Of a DNA stretch of 64,000 nt, positions 19,754-28,314 are shown piece by piece. The notes under the pieces were generated by a model. That model had not been told where the DNA came from, ran no database searches, and worked only from the letters and a program-made list of their open reading frames with translations. How positions within the stretch are numbered: the first letter of the stretch is position 1; every line of letters starts with the position of its first letter. This stretch comes from Sebaldella sp. S0638 (GTDB lineage Bacteria > Fusobacteriota > Fusobacteriia > Fusobacteriales > Leptotrichiaceae), in assembly GCF_024158605.1 (NCBI RefSeq), contig NZ_JAMZGM010000009.1:1-64000 (forward strand), read 5' to 3'. Position numbers and translations under genes: made by a program.

Positions 19754-21157
19754 TTATAAATTTTCTCCTCTTTCTGCAATTGTTTTTTTATACCAGTAAT
19801 AACTGTCTTTTTTTATACGGGACATGTCTTTCAAATCATTGTTATCCCTGTTTACATAGACAAAACCATAGCGTTTATCCATTCCTTCCCTGCCGCTTAC
19901 AAGGTCGATAAATGACCATGCCGAGTATCCGAAAACAGGATAACCCATACCAATACAGTCTTTGATCTGACTCAGATGTCTGCTTATATAGTCTATTCTG
20001 TAATCATCGTGTATCTTCCCGTCTTCCAGCCTGTCGTATGCTCCGAGTCCGTTTTCGGTAATAAGCATTGGAAGCTGATAACGGTTATATATGTCCATTA
20101 CTGCTATCTTCAATCCTTCGGGACATATATTCCAGCCCCAGTCTGTCTGAGGAATATGTTCGTTTTTAACGATCTTATATATTCCTTCTTCTTCTGAAAC
20201 GAATACTTCCCGCCCCCTGAGATTAATTTCTTCTTTATCGCTGTCTGCTGCTGTCTGGTTCATATAATAATTAACAGCAATAAAATCAGGAGGATTGTCT
20301 CTCATTAATTTCATATCCTCATCATTTATCTGCGGAAAAATGTCTCTGTCCTCAAGGTATTTACGATAAACAGGGGAATATTCACCTCTGCAGTTCAAAT
20401 CAAGTATATAGTAAGTCGCCAGTTCATTAAACTCCATCGAAGCAATAAGATCAGCAGGAAGATTGCTGGCAGGAATTGCCGGCATCGGATTAACAACAGG
20501 TGCAATTTTGGCATCAGGAATCATTTCATGACACAGCTTTGTTACTCTGGCACCTGCCACACACATATTGTAGTTAGCAATCTGGGCATTCCGCTCATAT
20601 TCAAGTCCTGTCATTTCTTCGGGAAATCCAATACGTTCAGGTATTTTCAACAGATGATCCTGCTCGTTAATTGTCAGCCAGTGCTTAACCCTGTCACCGT
20701 AATTTTCAAATAATATCCCGGCAAAATTAACATAATCATCAATACTTTCTCTGGACAGCCAGCCTTTATAATTATCTACAAGTGCTTTTGGATATTCAAA
20801 ATGATAAATTGTAACAATGGGTTTTATTCCCGAGTCTGTTAATTTTTGAATCAGTCTGTTATAAAATTCCACACCCTCTTCATTTATATTCTTTCCATCA
20901 GGAAGAATTCTCGTCCATGATATTGAAAATCTATAAGAGTCTAACCCCAACTCTTTCATTAAATCTATATCTTCTTCAAATCTATGATAGTGGTCACTTG
21001 CAACCGAAAAATCTGTTATCCCTTTCTTGGGTTTTTTCAGGTCATGTACCGCTGTACCGCGTCCGCCCTCTTTAATTCCGCCTTCCACCTGAAAAGACGA
21101 AGTTCCTGCTCCAAAAAGAAAATTATCAGGAAATTTTTTTATTCTTTTATGATACAT
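19754..21157 (-). CDS. 6-phospho-beta-glucosidase, GH1
   Basis: Hydrolyses the phospho-beta-glucoside delivered by the adjacent PTS. The 467-residue GH1 barrel has FGAGTSSFQVEG at the N-terminus, acid/base Glu165 and nucleophile Glu368 (ITENGLG). The usual TxNEP around the acid/base is TINEQ here, so the Pro is replaced by Gln. The C-terminal SGREGMDKRYGFVYVNRD is the usual phosphate-site-bearing loop region of the family. Binding site GGGGGAAC. It lies between the PRD regulator and the EIIBC gene on the same strand. Confidence 0.88.
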   Translation of the reverse strand: MYHKRIKKFPDNFLFGAGTSSFQVEGGIKEGGRGTAVHDLKKPKKGITDFSVASDHYHRFEEDIDLMKELGLDSYRFSISWTRILPDGKNINEEGVEFYNRLIQKLTDSGIKPIVTIYHFEYPKALVDNYKGWLSRESIDDYVNFAGILFENYGDRVKHWLTINEQDHLLKIPERIGFPEEMTGLEYERNAQIANYNMCVAGARVTKLCHEMIPDAKIAPVVNPMPAIPASNLPADLIASMEFNELATYYILDLNCRGEYSPVYRKYLEDRDIFPQINDEDMKLMRDNPPDFIAVNYYMNQTAADSDKEEINLRGREVFVSEEEGIYKIVKNEHIPQTDWGWNICPEGLKIAVMDIYNRYQLPMLITENGLGAYDRLEDGKIHDDYRIDYISRHLSQIKDCIGMGYPVFGYSAWSFIDLVSGREGMDKRYGFVYVNRDNNDLKDMSRIKKDSYYWYKKTIAERGENL

Positions 21158-21244
21158 ATTAAAAGTTCCCCCAATTCATATATTTCTATTAATTATTTTC
21201 ATAATTTTATATATAGAATTATATGAAAAACATAACAAAAAAGC

Positions 21245-21282
21245 CATTCACTTTTTTTCCCGCCTGAACGTGAAAAAGAATG
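21245..21282 (-). terminator. terminator after the PRD regulator gene
   Basis: On the minus strand CATTC and TTTTTC pair with GAAAAA and GAATG, then GC and a run of six T. It separates the regulator from the GH1 gene, or could be the target of regulated readthrough. A TATAAT (complement of 21217-21222) further down may start the GH1-PTS transcript. Confidence 0.55.
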
Positions 21283-21310
21283 AACAGCTGTTTTATAATT
21301 TTTTCAGATA

Positions 21311-23107
21311 TTACATAGATATTTTCTTTAATATTTCTTTTAATTCTTCAGGATTGAGCAGTTTTTTTATAATCAGGTAAAAATCTTTTATATCATTATT
21401 TTTTATATTATAACCTGAGACAACTATCGTTTTTATATCTCTTCCCTTATATCTGAGCGGATATTTAAAAATATAAGCTTTTATACAGCTCTCTTCATTA
21501 TTATATAAAAACTCCGAAAACAATAAAACTCCTGAATCCAGAACAAAATCATAGTTTTTTTTATTACGTTTCAAACCGGAAAATTCTAAAAATTCATCTG
21601 TAGATTCCATTTTTCTATTAATTTTTACAAACATTTTTTCATTGATATATAAAGAGTAAAGTTTCTTACATCTTTTTTCCTCTATATTTCTGACAGCTTC
21701 TCCAATCTGCTCTTTCATTTTATAAATATCCTCGTTTTCTATTACAGTTCCGATCAATACCAATTCCTTATTCTGCAGCAGCATCTCTTTTTCTGTGGTG
21801 ATAATCAAAGAATAGTCATCATCCTTATCTTCTGCTTTATATAAATACCGCGGAATTACTTTGAGAGAACAAATTTCATTCTGAAAATATTTATTGATAC
21901 TGTGAACTGTTTTGTGGAGCATGCTCATCGGCAGATTACTGACTAATGCTGCTTTCACGGAACTGATTCTGCTTTCAAAATCTGTAAAATATAAGACTAT
22001 ATAAGCTATTTCCGAATCTGGAATTACATAATCAAATAAAGGTATAAAATATTCATAAATTATATGCATTGTCATTGGGTATTTTCTGGCTATTTCTTTT
22101 CTGAAATAATTCATATTATCATGACCATAATTAGTACGCAGCTTTAATTTATACATATGAATGAAAAATACCTCTCTGAATTTTTCATTGACTTCCAGCT
22201 TTAAAGATAAATCCTCTCTGACTTTTTTTATAAAAGTATCCAGTCTGCCGTTAATATCTGCGTACGCTTCCTCCAAATTGCACTTTTTTGGTACAGCACT
22301 GATTACATTACATTCATTTAGTTTTTTCTGACAGTATATTATTTCTCTGTCGCTAAGTTCGAATCCTATTTTTTCAAAAATCTTCTGCTTAATTTCCTGC
22401 ATTAATGATGAAATCTGAACAGGTTCCTGATCTTCTTCTATGACAAAATTATAATAACTTCTGGCAATAGTGATCAATATGTAATTTTGAAATACTTTCA
22501 TTGAATCGCCGGAAATTATGTACTGATGATTTATAAACGCTTCTTCCAGTATTGGGAATAGGCTATTGCTGAGATACACATAACCTTCTTTAAGTGATAA
22601 AATCTCAAGAATCGAGCTGTCTGTTTCCATTGTCTTAGACAGCAAATAGCGTTTCCTTGATTCGGAAGCTTTTATTCTCAGACCCTTTGACTGTGACACC
22701 TCTATATTTTTTCCAACTCTCCATGAGTCTTCCAGAACTTTTCTCACCGAAGATTTTGAGAGATAAAGCTTATCAGCTATTTTACCCATACTTATATAAT
22801 TTTTCTCAAATAATAAAATAGTCAGAATCTCATTAATACGTCTGAATTCATCAGATTTCATTCTTTCTTCTTCTATTATTAAACTAATTTTATTTCTTGT
22901 TTTTTCAGTGAGGTTTTTAATAATATATCCTTTTTTGGAAACATATTCAATCTTTTCACCGTCTGGTAATATCTCATTAATATTTTTTATTTCCGTCTTT
23001 ATTGTCCTCGTGGATACATTTAATATCTCTGACAGGAATACACTTGTAGTTTCCCCGTGCTTTCTTATAACATAAGACAATAATAAACGCTGTCTGTCCG
23101 TAAACAC
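21311..23107 (-). CDS. PRD-containing transcriptional activator (LicR/MtlR type), degenerate PTS domains
   Basis: DNA-binding regulator of the adjacent PTS/GH1 genes. The order in 598 residues is: HTH_11 (about 1-60), second HTH (about 85-140), PRD1 (about 185-290), PRD2 (about 295-400), EIIB-like (about 400-480), EIIA-like C-terminus. It is not an RNA antiterminator, because it has helix-turn-helix domains instead of a CAT domain. In the EIIB-like part the usual Cys loop is replaced by ALVSNLPMS, and the EIIA-like end lacks the active-site His, so control may rest on the PRD histidines alone. The start is a GTG, preceded by GGAGTGATTTGA. Confidence 0.8.
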   Translation of the reverse strand: MFTDRQRLLLSYVIRKHGETTSVFLSEILNVSTRTIKTEIKNINEILPDGEKIEYVSKKGYIIKNLTEKTRNKISLIIEEERMKSDEFRRINEILTILLFEKNYISMGKIADKLYLSKSSVRKVLEDSWRVGKNIEVSQSKGLRIKASESRKRYLLSKTMETDSSILEILSLKEGYVYLSNSLFPILEEAFINHQYIISGDSMKVFQNYILITIARSYYNFVIEEDQEPVQISSLMQEIKQKIFEKIGFELSDREIIYCQKKLNECNVISAVPKKCNLEEAYADINGRLDTFIKKVREDLSLKLEVNEKFREVFFIHMYKLKLRTNYGHDNMNYFRKEIARKYPMTMHIIYEYFIPLFDYVIPDSEIAYIVLYFTDFESRISSVKAALVSNLPMSMLHKTVHSINKYFQNEICSLKVIPRYLYKAEDKDDDYSLIITTEKEMLLQNKELVLIGTVIENEDIYKMKEQIGEAVRNIEEKRCKKLYSLYINEKMFVKINRKMESTDEFLEFSGLKRNKKNYDFVLDSGVLLFSEFLYNNEESCIKAYIFKYPLRYKGRDIKTIVVSGYNIKNNDIKDFYLIIKKLLNPEELKEILKKISM

Positions 23108-23148
23108 TCAAATCACTCCATCAAACCGCCCAGTCTCCCCTTTTTTAT

Positions 23149-23177
23149 AATTTATCATAATTTTTTTGTTTATTCAA
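23149..23177 (-). promoter_or_regulatory. possible promoter of the PRD regulator
   Basis: On the minus strand TTGAAT, 17 bases, TAAATT, 42 bases before the GTG start. Moderate match only. Confidence 0.4.
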
Positions 23178-23233
23178 ATTATCACATTAATTTTAAAGAT
23201 ATAAGTTAATTTACGGCATTCCGGCAGAAACTT

Positions 23234-24019
23234 CTAAAGTTCTAATTCCCCCTTTGCAGTAAGATCCCAAGTTAATGGTGTAACAGAAATAACTTTATCA
23301 AAATAAAGTGCATAAATATCACTGTTCTTCTCAATATTTTTAATATCTACATCTAATTTTGACTTTAATATATAACTCTCATTTAGATTTCTCTCTTCGG
23401 GCTTTAAAAATACAGAGTAATTATGCCTGCTTTGTTTTGTTACTCTATATTCTGTTTTTTCATTTGCTTCACGGGGAACATTTACATTTAATATTCTTAT
23501 ATCATCATTTAGTCCCTTATTCAAAATTAAGTCTGCTAGTTTTGTTATGGCGGCTTTTGCAGCTTTCCAGTCTATTTTACTGTAATCTGAGGAATGTTGT
23601 TTATTCAGAGGTACGCCTACCGATACCGCAATAGAAGGTATATTATGACTGTCAGCTTCATAAGCCGCCCCCACTGTCCCGCTGCAGCTTATAGATAACC
23701 CCAGATTTTCCCCGTAATTTATACCGCTTATACATAAGGACGGCTTTCTGTCTGCCAGCTCAAGGATTCCGTGGGATACTGCAAGAGCAGGTGAACCATG
23801 CACCCCATATGCTTCCTTTTCTTCTCCGTTTATTTTCAGCTTCAATTTTTCTATTTTCCCTGCATTTTCATTTTTTGGAAGTGAACGTCCCATACTGGAC
23901 TGCTGAAATCTCGGTGCCGCTATCAAAACATCCCCTAACTTTGCCGCCGCTTCTGCAGCTGCCATTAATCCCGGCGAATTCACACCATCATCATTAGTAA
24001 TCAAAATCAAAGGTCTCAT
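23234..24019 (-). CDS. surE: 5'/3'-nucleotidase SurE
   Basis: Metal-dependent phosphatase acting on nucleoside monophosphates and some other small phosphates. The 261-residue protein has ILITNDDGVNSPGL (metal-binding Asp-Asp), the SGINYGENLGLSISCSGTVGAA block and the GVPLN segment; length is normal. It starts 17 bases after etfA2 and is the last gene of the long ETF operon, so it is likely co-transcribed with it. In that place it could act on a phosphorylated pathway intermediate, but this is inference. Confidence 0.93.
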   Translation of the reverse strand: MRPLILITNDDGVNSPGLMAAAEAAAKLGDVLIAAPRFQQSSMGRSLPKNENAGKIEKLKLKINGEEKEAYGVHGSPALAVSHGILELADRKPSLCISGINYGENLGLSISCSGTVGAAYEADSHNIPSIAVSVGVPLNKQHSSDYSKIDWKAAKAAITKLADLILNKGLNDDIRILNVNVPREANEKTEYRVTKQSRHNYSVFLKPEERNLNESYILKSKLDVDIKNIEKNSDIYALYFDKVISVTPLTWDLTAKGELEL

Positions 24020-24036
24020 ATCTGACTCCTTAAATA

Positions 24037-25071
24037 TTATATATTTATATTTCCGCCGGACTGCTTAATTTTCTTTATTAATTCCGGAATAATTTCGTAA
24101 AGATCGCCGCATACAGGATAATGAGCCATATCAAAAATTCCTGCATCAGGGTCTGTATTTATCGCAATTATATTTTCTACACCTGAAATCCCCGCCATAA
24201 ACTGCACTGATCCGGAAACTCCGCATGTAATAATAAGTTTTGACCTCACAGCCTGACCTGAAAGTCCTATCTGTCTGTCATGCGCAAGCCATCCTTTTTC
24301 CACAATTCCCCTTGTTGCGGCAATTCCGCCGTTTAATACCTCTGCCAGTCCTTCAAGTAAATGGAGGTCTTCTTTTTTCTTTATTCCTTTTCCTGCCACT
24401 ATAAGTATTTCCTTTTCCTGAATCCCTTCCTTTTTTTCAATTGGTATATTCTCTATCACTGTCATCCTGCTTTGCGTGAATTCACCGGCATTCTTATGTA
24501 TAAATTCAATATCATTATTATAAACCGGGTCTGCCGGGGGGACTATATTATACCTTACTGTTGCGAACTGCGGTCTGGAATTCTCTGTTAGTATTTCTGC
24601 CATTATATTTCCGCCGAAAGCCGGTCTTATCTGCACCAAATCTGTATTTTCAAGGAGTTTTAGCTCTGTACAGTCTGCTGTAAGTCCCGTATTAAAATTA
24701 ACTGCTGCCAGAGGTGCAAGGGCTCTTCCTTCCGGTGTTCCTCCGATTAATACTATAGACGGCTTTAATTCCAGAATACAGTCCGACACCATTTTTTCAT
24801 ATGAATCTGCCAGAAAATTTCCGTCTGTTTCATATAAAAAGACCTTTTTCAAAGGATAATTTTTCAGTTCATCTTTTATCCGGTCTGTGTTTTTCCCGAC
24901 GGCAACGCCGTGTATATTATATCCGGTCTGCTTTGCCAGTTCTCCGGCTTTTCCTATCATCTGGTAACTCACAGGATGAACTTCTCCGTGAAAAGTCTCT
25001 ATATACACCAGTATATCTTTCCAGTCTTCCTTATTTATTTTTTTTATTTCCCTGTTTTTAATTACAGTCAT
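24037..25071 (-). CDS. etfA: electron transfer flavoprotein alpha subunit (second copy)
   Basis: FAD-binding subunit of an ETF heterodimer; partner is the EtfB encoded 13 bases upstream. The 344 residues contain the EtfA N-terminal half (DILVYIETFHGEVHPVSYQM) and the C-terminal FAD domain with LSGQAVRSKLIITCGVSGSV and INTDPDAGIFDMAHYPVCGD, both strongly conserved. No N-terminal ferredoxin domain is present, unlike the A. woodii lactate-dehydrogenase EtfA. The gene order FAD oxidase-EtfB-EtfA suggests it serves the GlcD-like enzyme just upstream. Confidence 0.92.
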   Translation of the reverse strand: MTVIKNREIKKINKEDWKDILVYIETFHGEVHPVSYQMIGKAGELAKQTGYNIHGVAVGKNTDRIKDELKNYPLKKVFLYETDGNFLADSYEKMVSDCILELKPSIVLIGGTPEGRALAPLAAVNFNTGLTADCTELKLLENTDLVQIRPAFGGNIMAEILTENSRPQFATVRYNIVPPADPVYNNDIEFIHKNAGEFTQSRMTVIENIPIEKKEGIQEKEILIVAGKGIKKKEDLHLLEGLAEVLNGGIAATRGIVEKGWLAHDRQIGLSGQAVRSKLIITCGVSGSVQFMAGISGVENIIAINTDPDAGIFDMAHYPVCGDLYEIIPELIKKIKQSGGNINI

Positions 25072-25084
25072 ATTTTTTTCCTTT

Positions 25085-25873
25085 TCAGTTTTTTATGCTG
25101 TTTATTATTTCAAATATCCTGTCCGCAGACTCCAAAGCACTTTTTATCATTATATCCTGCTTTTTTGTTTTTACTGCGGGATATATCTTTCGTACTTTAG
25201 TAGGTGATCCTGATAATCCGTAGTTTTCTCTGTTTTTATCTTCAAGTTCGTCCAATGTAATAATTTTTATCTCTTTTTTTCTGGCTGCCATTTTCAGTTT
25301 AAGTGACGGAAGCCTTGGAATATAAATATTACGCTCCACTGATAAAAGGCAAGGATATGGTACTCTGATAACAGCCGTTTCCTTTTCCATGGTTTGTTCA
25401 ACAGTTATTCCGTCTGTTTCCGCGGAGTTTATCTTTGACACCCAGTTAATTCCGGGAATCCCGAACCATTTCGCCAAGGCACCGCTTACCTGTGCAGTAT
25501 CTCCGTCTGTTGTCTGTTTTCCGCAGATTATCAGATCATAATTATCGGTTAATTTCATTCCCTGCATTAGTGTATATGATGTAGCCAGTACATCTGCCCC
25601 TGAAAAACGCTTATCGCTGAGAAGATACCCTCTGTCTGCACCCATTCCGTATGCTTCCCTCATTACATCTGCTGCTTTTTCAGGCCCCATAGTAAATACA
25701 TCAATATTTGCCTCTGTTGCTTCTTTTATCTGCAAGGCAGTCTCCAATGCAGGAAGATCATAAACATTTAAAACAGGCTCTATTCTGTCTCTTAGAATGA
25801 CCCCTGTTTCAGGATCAGTCTTCCCTTCGGAAAATGCCGGAACCTGTTTTATACAAACTGCTATTTTCAACAT
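25085..25873 (-). CDS. etfB: electron transfer flavoprotein beta subunit (second copy)
   Basis: Nucleotide-binding ETF subunit, 262 aa. It has the EtfB core: KIAVCIKQVP, a conserved DLPALETALQIKE helix, and ICGKQTTDGDTAQVSGALA, the loop that contacts AMP or a second FAD. The glycine/aspartate-rich loop is fully conserved, unlike the copy at 28.3 kb. It follows the GlcD-like gene by 16 bases and precedes etfA by 13. Confidence 0.92.
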   Translation of the reverse strand: MLKIAVCIKQVPAFSEGKTDPETGVILRDRIEPVLNVYDLPALETALQIKEATEANIDVFTMGPEKAADVMREAYGMGADRGYLLSDKRFSGADVLATSYTLMQGMKLTDNYDLIICGKQTTDGDTAQVSGALAKWFGIPGINWVSKINSAETDGITVEQTMEKETAVIRVPYPCLLSVERNIYIPRLPSLKLKMAARKKEIKIITLDELEDKNRENYGLSGSPTKVRKIYPAVKTKKQDIMIKSALESADRIFEIINSIKN

Positions 25874-25889
25874 ATAAATCTCCTGTATT

Positions 25890-27314
25890 TTATATCATAT
25901 TATCAGGATTCCATAATCCTTCGGGGTCATAGATATCCTTTTCTTTTCTTATTTTATCAATAATAGTTTTAGGCATTATTTCCAGAAAAAAATCTCTTTT
26001 CAGCTTTCCAATGCCGTGTTCCGCTGCTATTTCCCCATTTTTTTCAATTATATCTTCTGACCATTTTCTAAGCAGGTTTCTTCCTTTGATATACTCCTCG
26101 TAATTCTCGGGAAGTATATTTATATGAAGATGATTACCGCCTATATGACCAAAAACACACCCTTTCAGCCCAGATTTTTTCAGATCTTCCTCATAGTTTT
26201 CCACTATACTCCCAAAATGCCCGCTGCTTAAACTCATGTCAGTCCCAAGTTTTGTTATCCTCGGTTCTTTTTGTCTTATTTCCTCAATAAACAAATTCGC
26301 CGATTCAGGGGCAGCATGGCGGAAGTCCCGCATTTTTTCTATTTCAGCCTCACCTGACACAGCCCAGCTGTTATCCGGATCACTATTTGCTTCCATTGCT
26401 GTTTCCATTAGAATTTCCGCTGTCTGTTCCACAGAATCCTCGCTGTTTCCATGAATTTCTATATATATCATTGCTTCCACATTATTATCTATATCGGGTA
26501 TTTCCTTTAGTTTTGTTACAGTTTCCTTTCTTTTCTGTATTATATCAATTGTATTTTTATCAAGATACTCCATTACTGCGATATTGCTTCCATCTATGTC
26601 CAAGTCTTTCTCAAAAAATTTTCCGATAAATAAAAAAGCATCTTTTTTATCATAAAAAAAGAATCCTATCCCCCAGATTTCCTTTGCCTGCGGCAGTAAT
26701 TCAAGAGTCAGTTCTGTAATAACACCGTACATTCCTTCGCCGCCCAGATATACATCTATTAAATCTGTCTGTTCTCCCAAAAAGATGACCGTTTCACTGC
26801 CTCTTTTTATTTCCCTGATTGTCTGATCCGAATGTATTACTCTTATTGCACTGATATGCTCTCTTGCTCCCCCGTATAAATAAGCACTGATTCCCTTTGC
26901 ATTGCACCCTGCGATTCCTCCTACAGTTGCTGTTACTTCCGTGGGGTCGGGAGCCCAGAAAAGCTTTCTGCCGTTACTTAGTTTTCTTACTGATTTTTTC
27001 AATTCCATCAGGGTCACTCCTGCTTCTACCCGTAGTAACGCCCCGTCTTCTGTCTCTGTATATTCTTTTATATTATTCAGTCTGGAAAGATTCATAATAT
27101 GCCCGCCTGCAGGAACTGCACAGCCTGTAATTCCTGTTTTCCCGCCCTGAATAGTTATTGCAGTGTTATTTTCTTTCATCACTGACATGACTTCCAGTAT
27201 CTCTTCCTCATTTTCCGGAAAGGATATACTTTCTGCAACACCTGCCATTCTGGACTCATCCCGTAAATATTCCGCATACTTTTCCTCCATGGGAAAAATC
27301 AGCTGCTTTTTCAT
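25890..27314 (-). CDS. FAD-linked oxidoreductase, GlcD/D-lactate dehydrogenase type
   Basis: Flavoenzyme that oxidises a 2-hydroxy acid or similar substrate and passes electrons to the ETF encoded next to it. The 474 residues show an FAD-binding PCMH domain (about 35-215; ITIQGGKTGITGCAVP and PDPTEVTATVGGIAGCNAKG) and a C-terminal cap ending with AAEHGIGKLKRDFF. Length and order match LctD of the electron-confurcating LctBCD lactate dehydrogenase of Acetobacterium, but no lactate permease or racemase is nearby. The substrate is therefore open. Confidence 0.85.
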   Translation of the reverse strand: MKKQLIFPMEEKYAEYLRDESRMAGVAESISFPENEEEILEVMSVMKENNTAITIQGGKTGITGCAVPAGGHIMNLSRLNNIKEYTETEDGALLRVEAGVTLMELKKSVRKLSNGRKLFWAPDPTEVTATVGGIAGCNAKGISAYLYGGAREHISAIRVIHSDQTIREIKRGSETVIFLGEQTDLIDVYLGGEGMYGVITELTLELLPQAKEIWGIGFFFYDKKDAFLFIGKFFEKDLDIDGSNIAVMEYLDKNTIDIIQKRKETVTKLKEIPDIDNNVEAMIYIEIHGNSEDSVEQTAEILMETAMEANSDPDNSWAVSGEAEIEKMRDFRHAAPESANLFIEEIRQKEPRITKLGTDMSLSSGHFGSIVENYEEDLKKSGLKGCVFGHIGGNHLHINILPENYEEYIKGRNLLRKWSEDIIEKNGEIAAEHGIGKLKRDFFLEIMPKTIIDKIRKEKDIYDPEGLWNPDNMI

Positions 27315-27360
27315 AATCCTCTCCTTTCAAAAAAATTTGTAAAAATTATTTTGGATATAT

Positions 27361-28314
27361 TCACTGATCAGCTATCAGCTTCACCAGTTCTTCCAGTATT
27401 TTTTCATAGTCGTCTATTATTGCCACATCTGAAGATTTCACCACAAAGGCTCTCTCATCTGTATTTACAGATATTATAAATTCACTTTTCTCCACTCCGG
27501 AAAAAAAAGCTGATGCTCCCGATGCTCCTGCTATTATGCATAATTCAGGGCTTGTCATAGCACCTGACACACCGATAAGCTGATTCATAGGTGCAAAAGC
27601 ACTTGTTGCTACAGGTCTGCTCACTCCCACTTCTGCTCCCAGCCTTCTTGCGATTTCCTCCACTGCTTTCATTTTTTCCCTGCTTTTTACTCCTTTTCCC
27701 GCTGCAAGGATAAATTTAGCATGTTCAAGTCCGCTCTCTTTTTCCTCTTTTTCAAATTTATATTCCTTAATAAAACTGTCTTCTGTAATTTCTGTCATAT
27801 CAATATCATGAACTATTTTATTACCAGTATCCGGAACCTCTCTGTATCCTGTACCTTTGGCAAGAGACAGACACCACGGCTTTTTATATAGTATAAAATC
27901 CCCTTTCATATTTCCCAGATAAACAAATTTACTGCATAATATACCATTCTGCAGCATTTTTACATTATTTGTTCCAGCGAGAGAACTTCCCTTCATTCTT
28001 ACAGAAAATCTCACAGATAATTCACTTCCTGAAAAGTCACCGGGAAACAAATATAAATCAGATTTATCCCCACTTTCAGTTTTCTCCAGTATTTTCAATA
28101 TATTCTCAGGCTGATATCCCTTTACTTTTATCATTAATATATTTTCAAGCGGAGAACCTGAAATTAACTCCTCTCTTTTTTCTTCCGCAGAATAAAATAT
28201 CACTGTTCTTCCTTCTGTAAAGTCTTTGTTATTGTTATACAGAAAGTTATTAATCTCTTGTGCCTGAGAAACAAAGCTGTCAGAACATCCGTTTAATACA
28301 ACTGTATATTTCAT
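27361..28314 (-). CDS. electron transfer flavoprotein alpha subunit (first copy, YgcQ-like)
   Basis: EtfA-family protein of 317 residues with a weakly conserved N-terminal half and a clear C-terminal FAD domain (AAGKGVKSREKMKAVEE, LIGVSGAMTSPELCIIAGASG, ISVNTDERAFVVKSSDVAII). Compared with canonical EtfA the second FAD motif is changed (TDERAFVVKSS rather than TDPDAGIFDMA). Position after a YgcU-like oxidase and an EtfB suggests equivalence to E. coli YgcQ. Its start overlaps the end of etfB1 by four bases. Confidence 0.82.
   Translation of the reverse strand: MKYTVVLNGCSDSFVSQAQEINNFLYNNNKDFTEGRTVIFYSAEEKREELISGSPLENILMIKVKGYQPENILKILEKTESGDKSDLYLFPGDFSGSELSVRFSVRMKGSSLAGTNNVKMLQNGILCSKFVYLGNMKGDFILYKKPWCLSLAKGTGYREVPDTGNKIVHDIDMTEITEDSFIKEYKFEKEEKESGLEHAKFILAAGKGVKSREKMKAVEEIARRLGAEVGVSRPVATSAFAPMNQLIGVSGAMTSPELCIIAGASGASAFFSGVEKSEFIISVNTDERAFVVKSSDVAIIDDYEKILEELVKLIADQ

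Noticed and set aside
21158-21310. BglG-type ribonucleic antiterminator site next to the PRD regulator
   Set aside because: No RAT-like sequence overlaps the terminator, and the regulator has DNA-binding HTH domains instead of an RNA-binding CAT domain.
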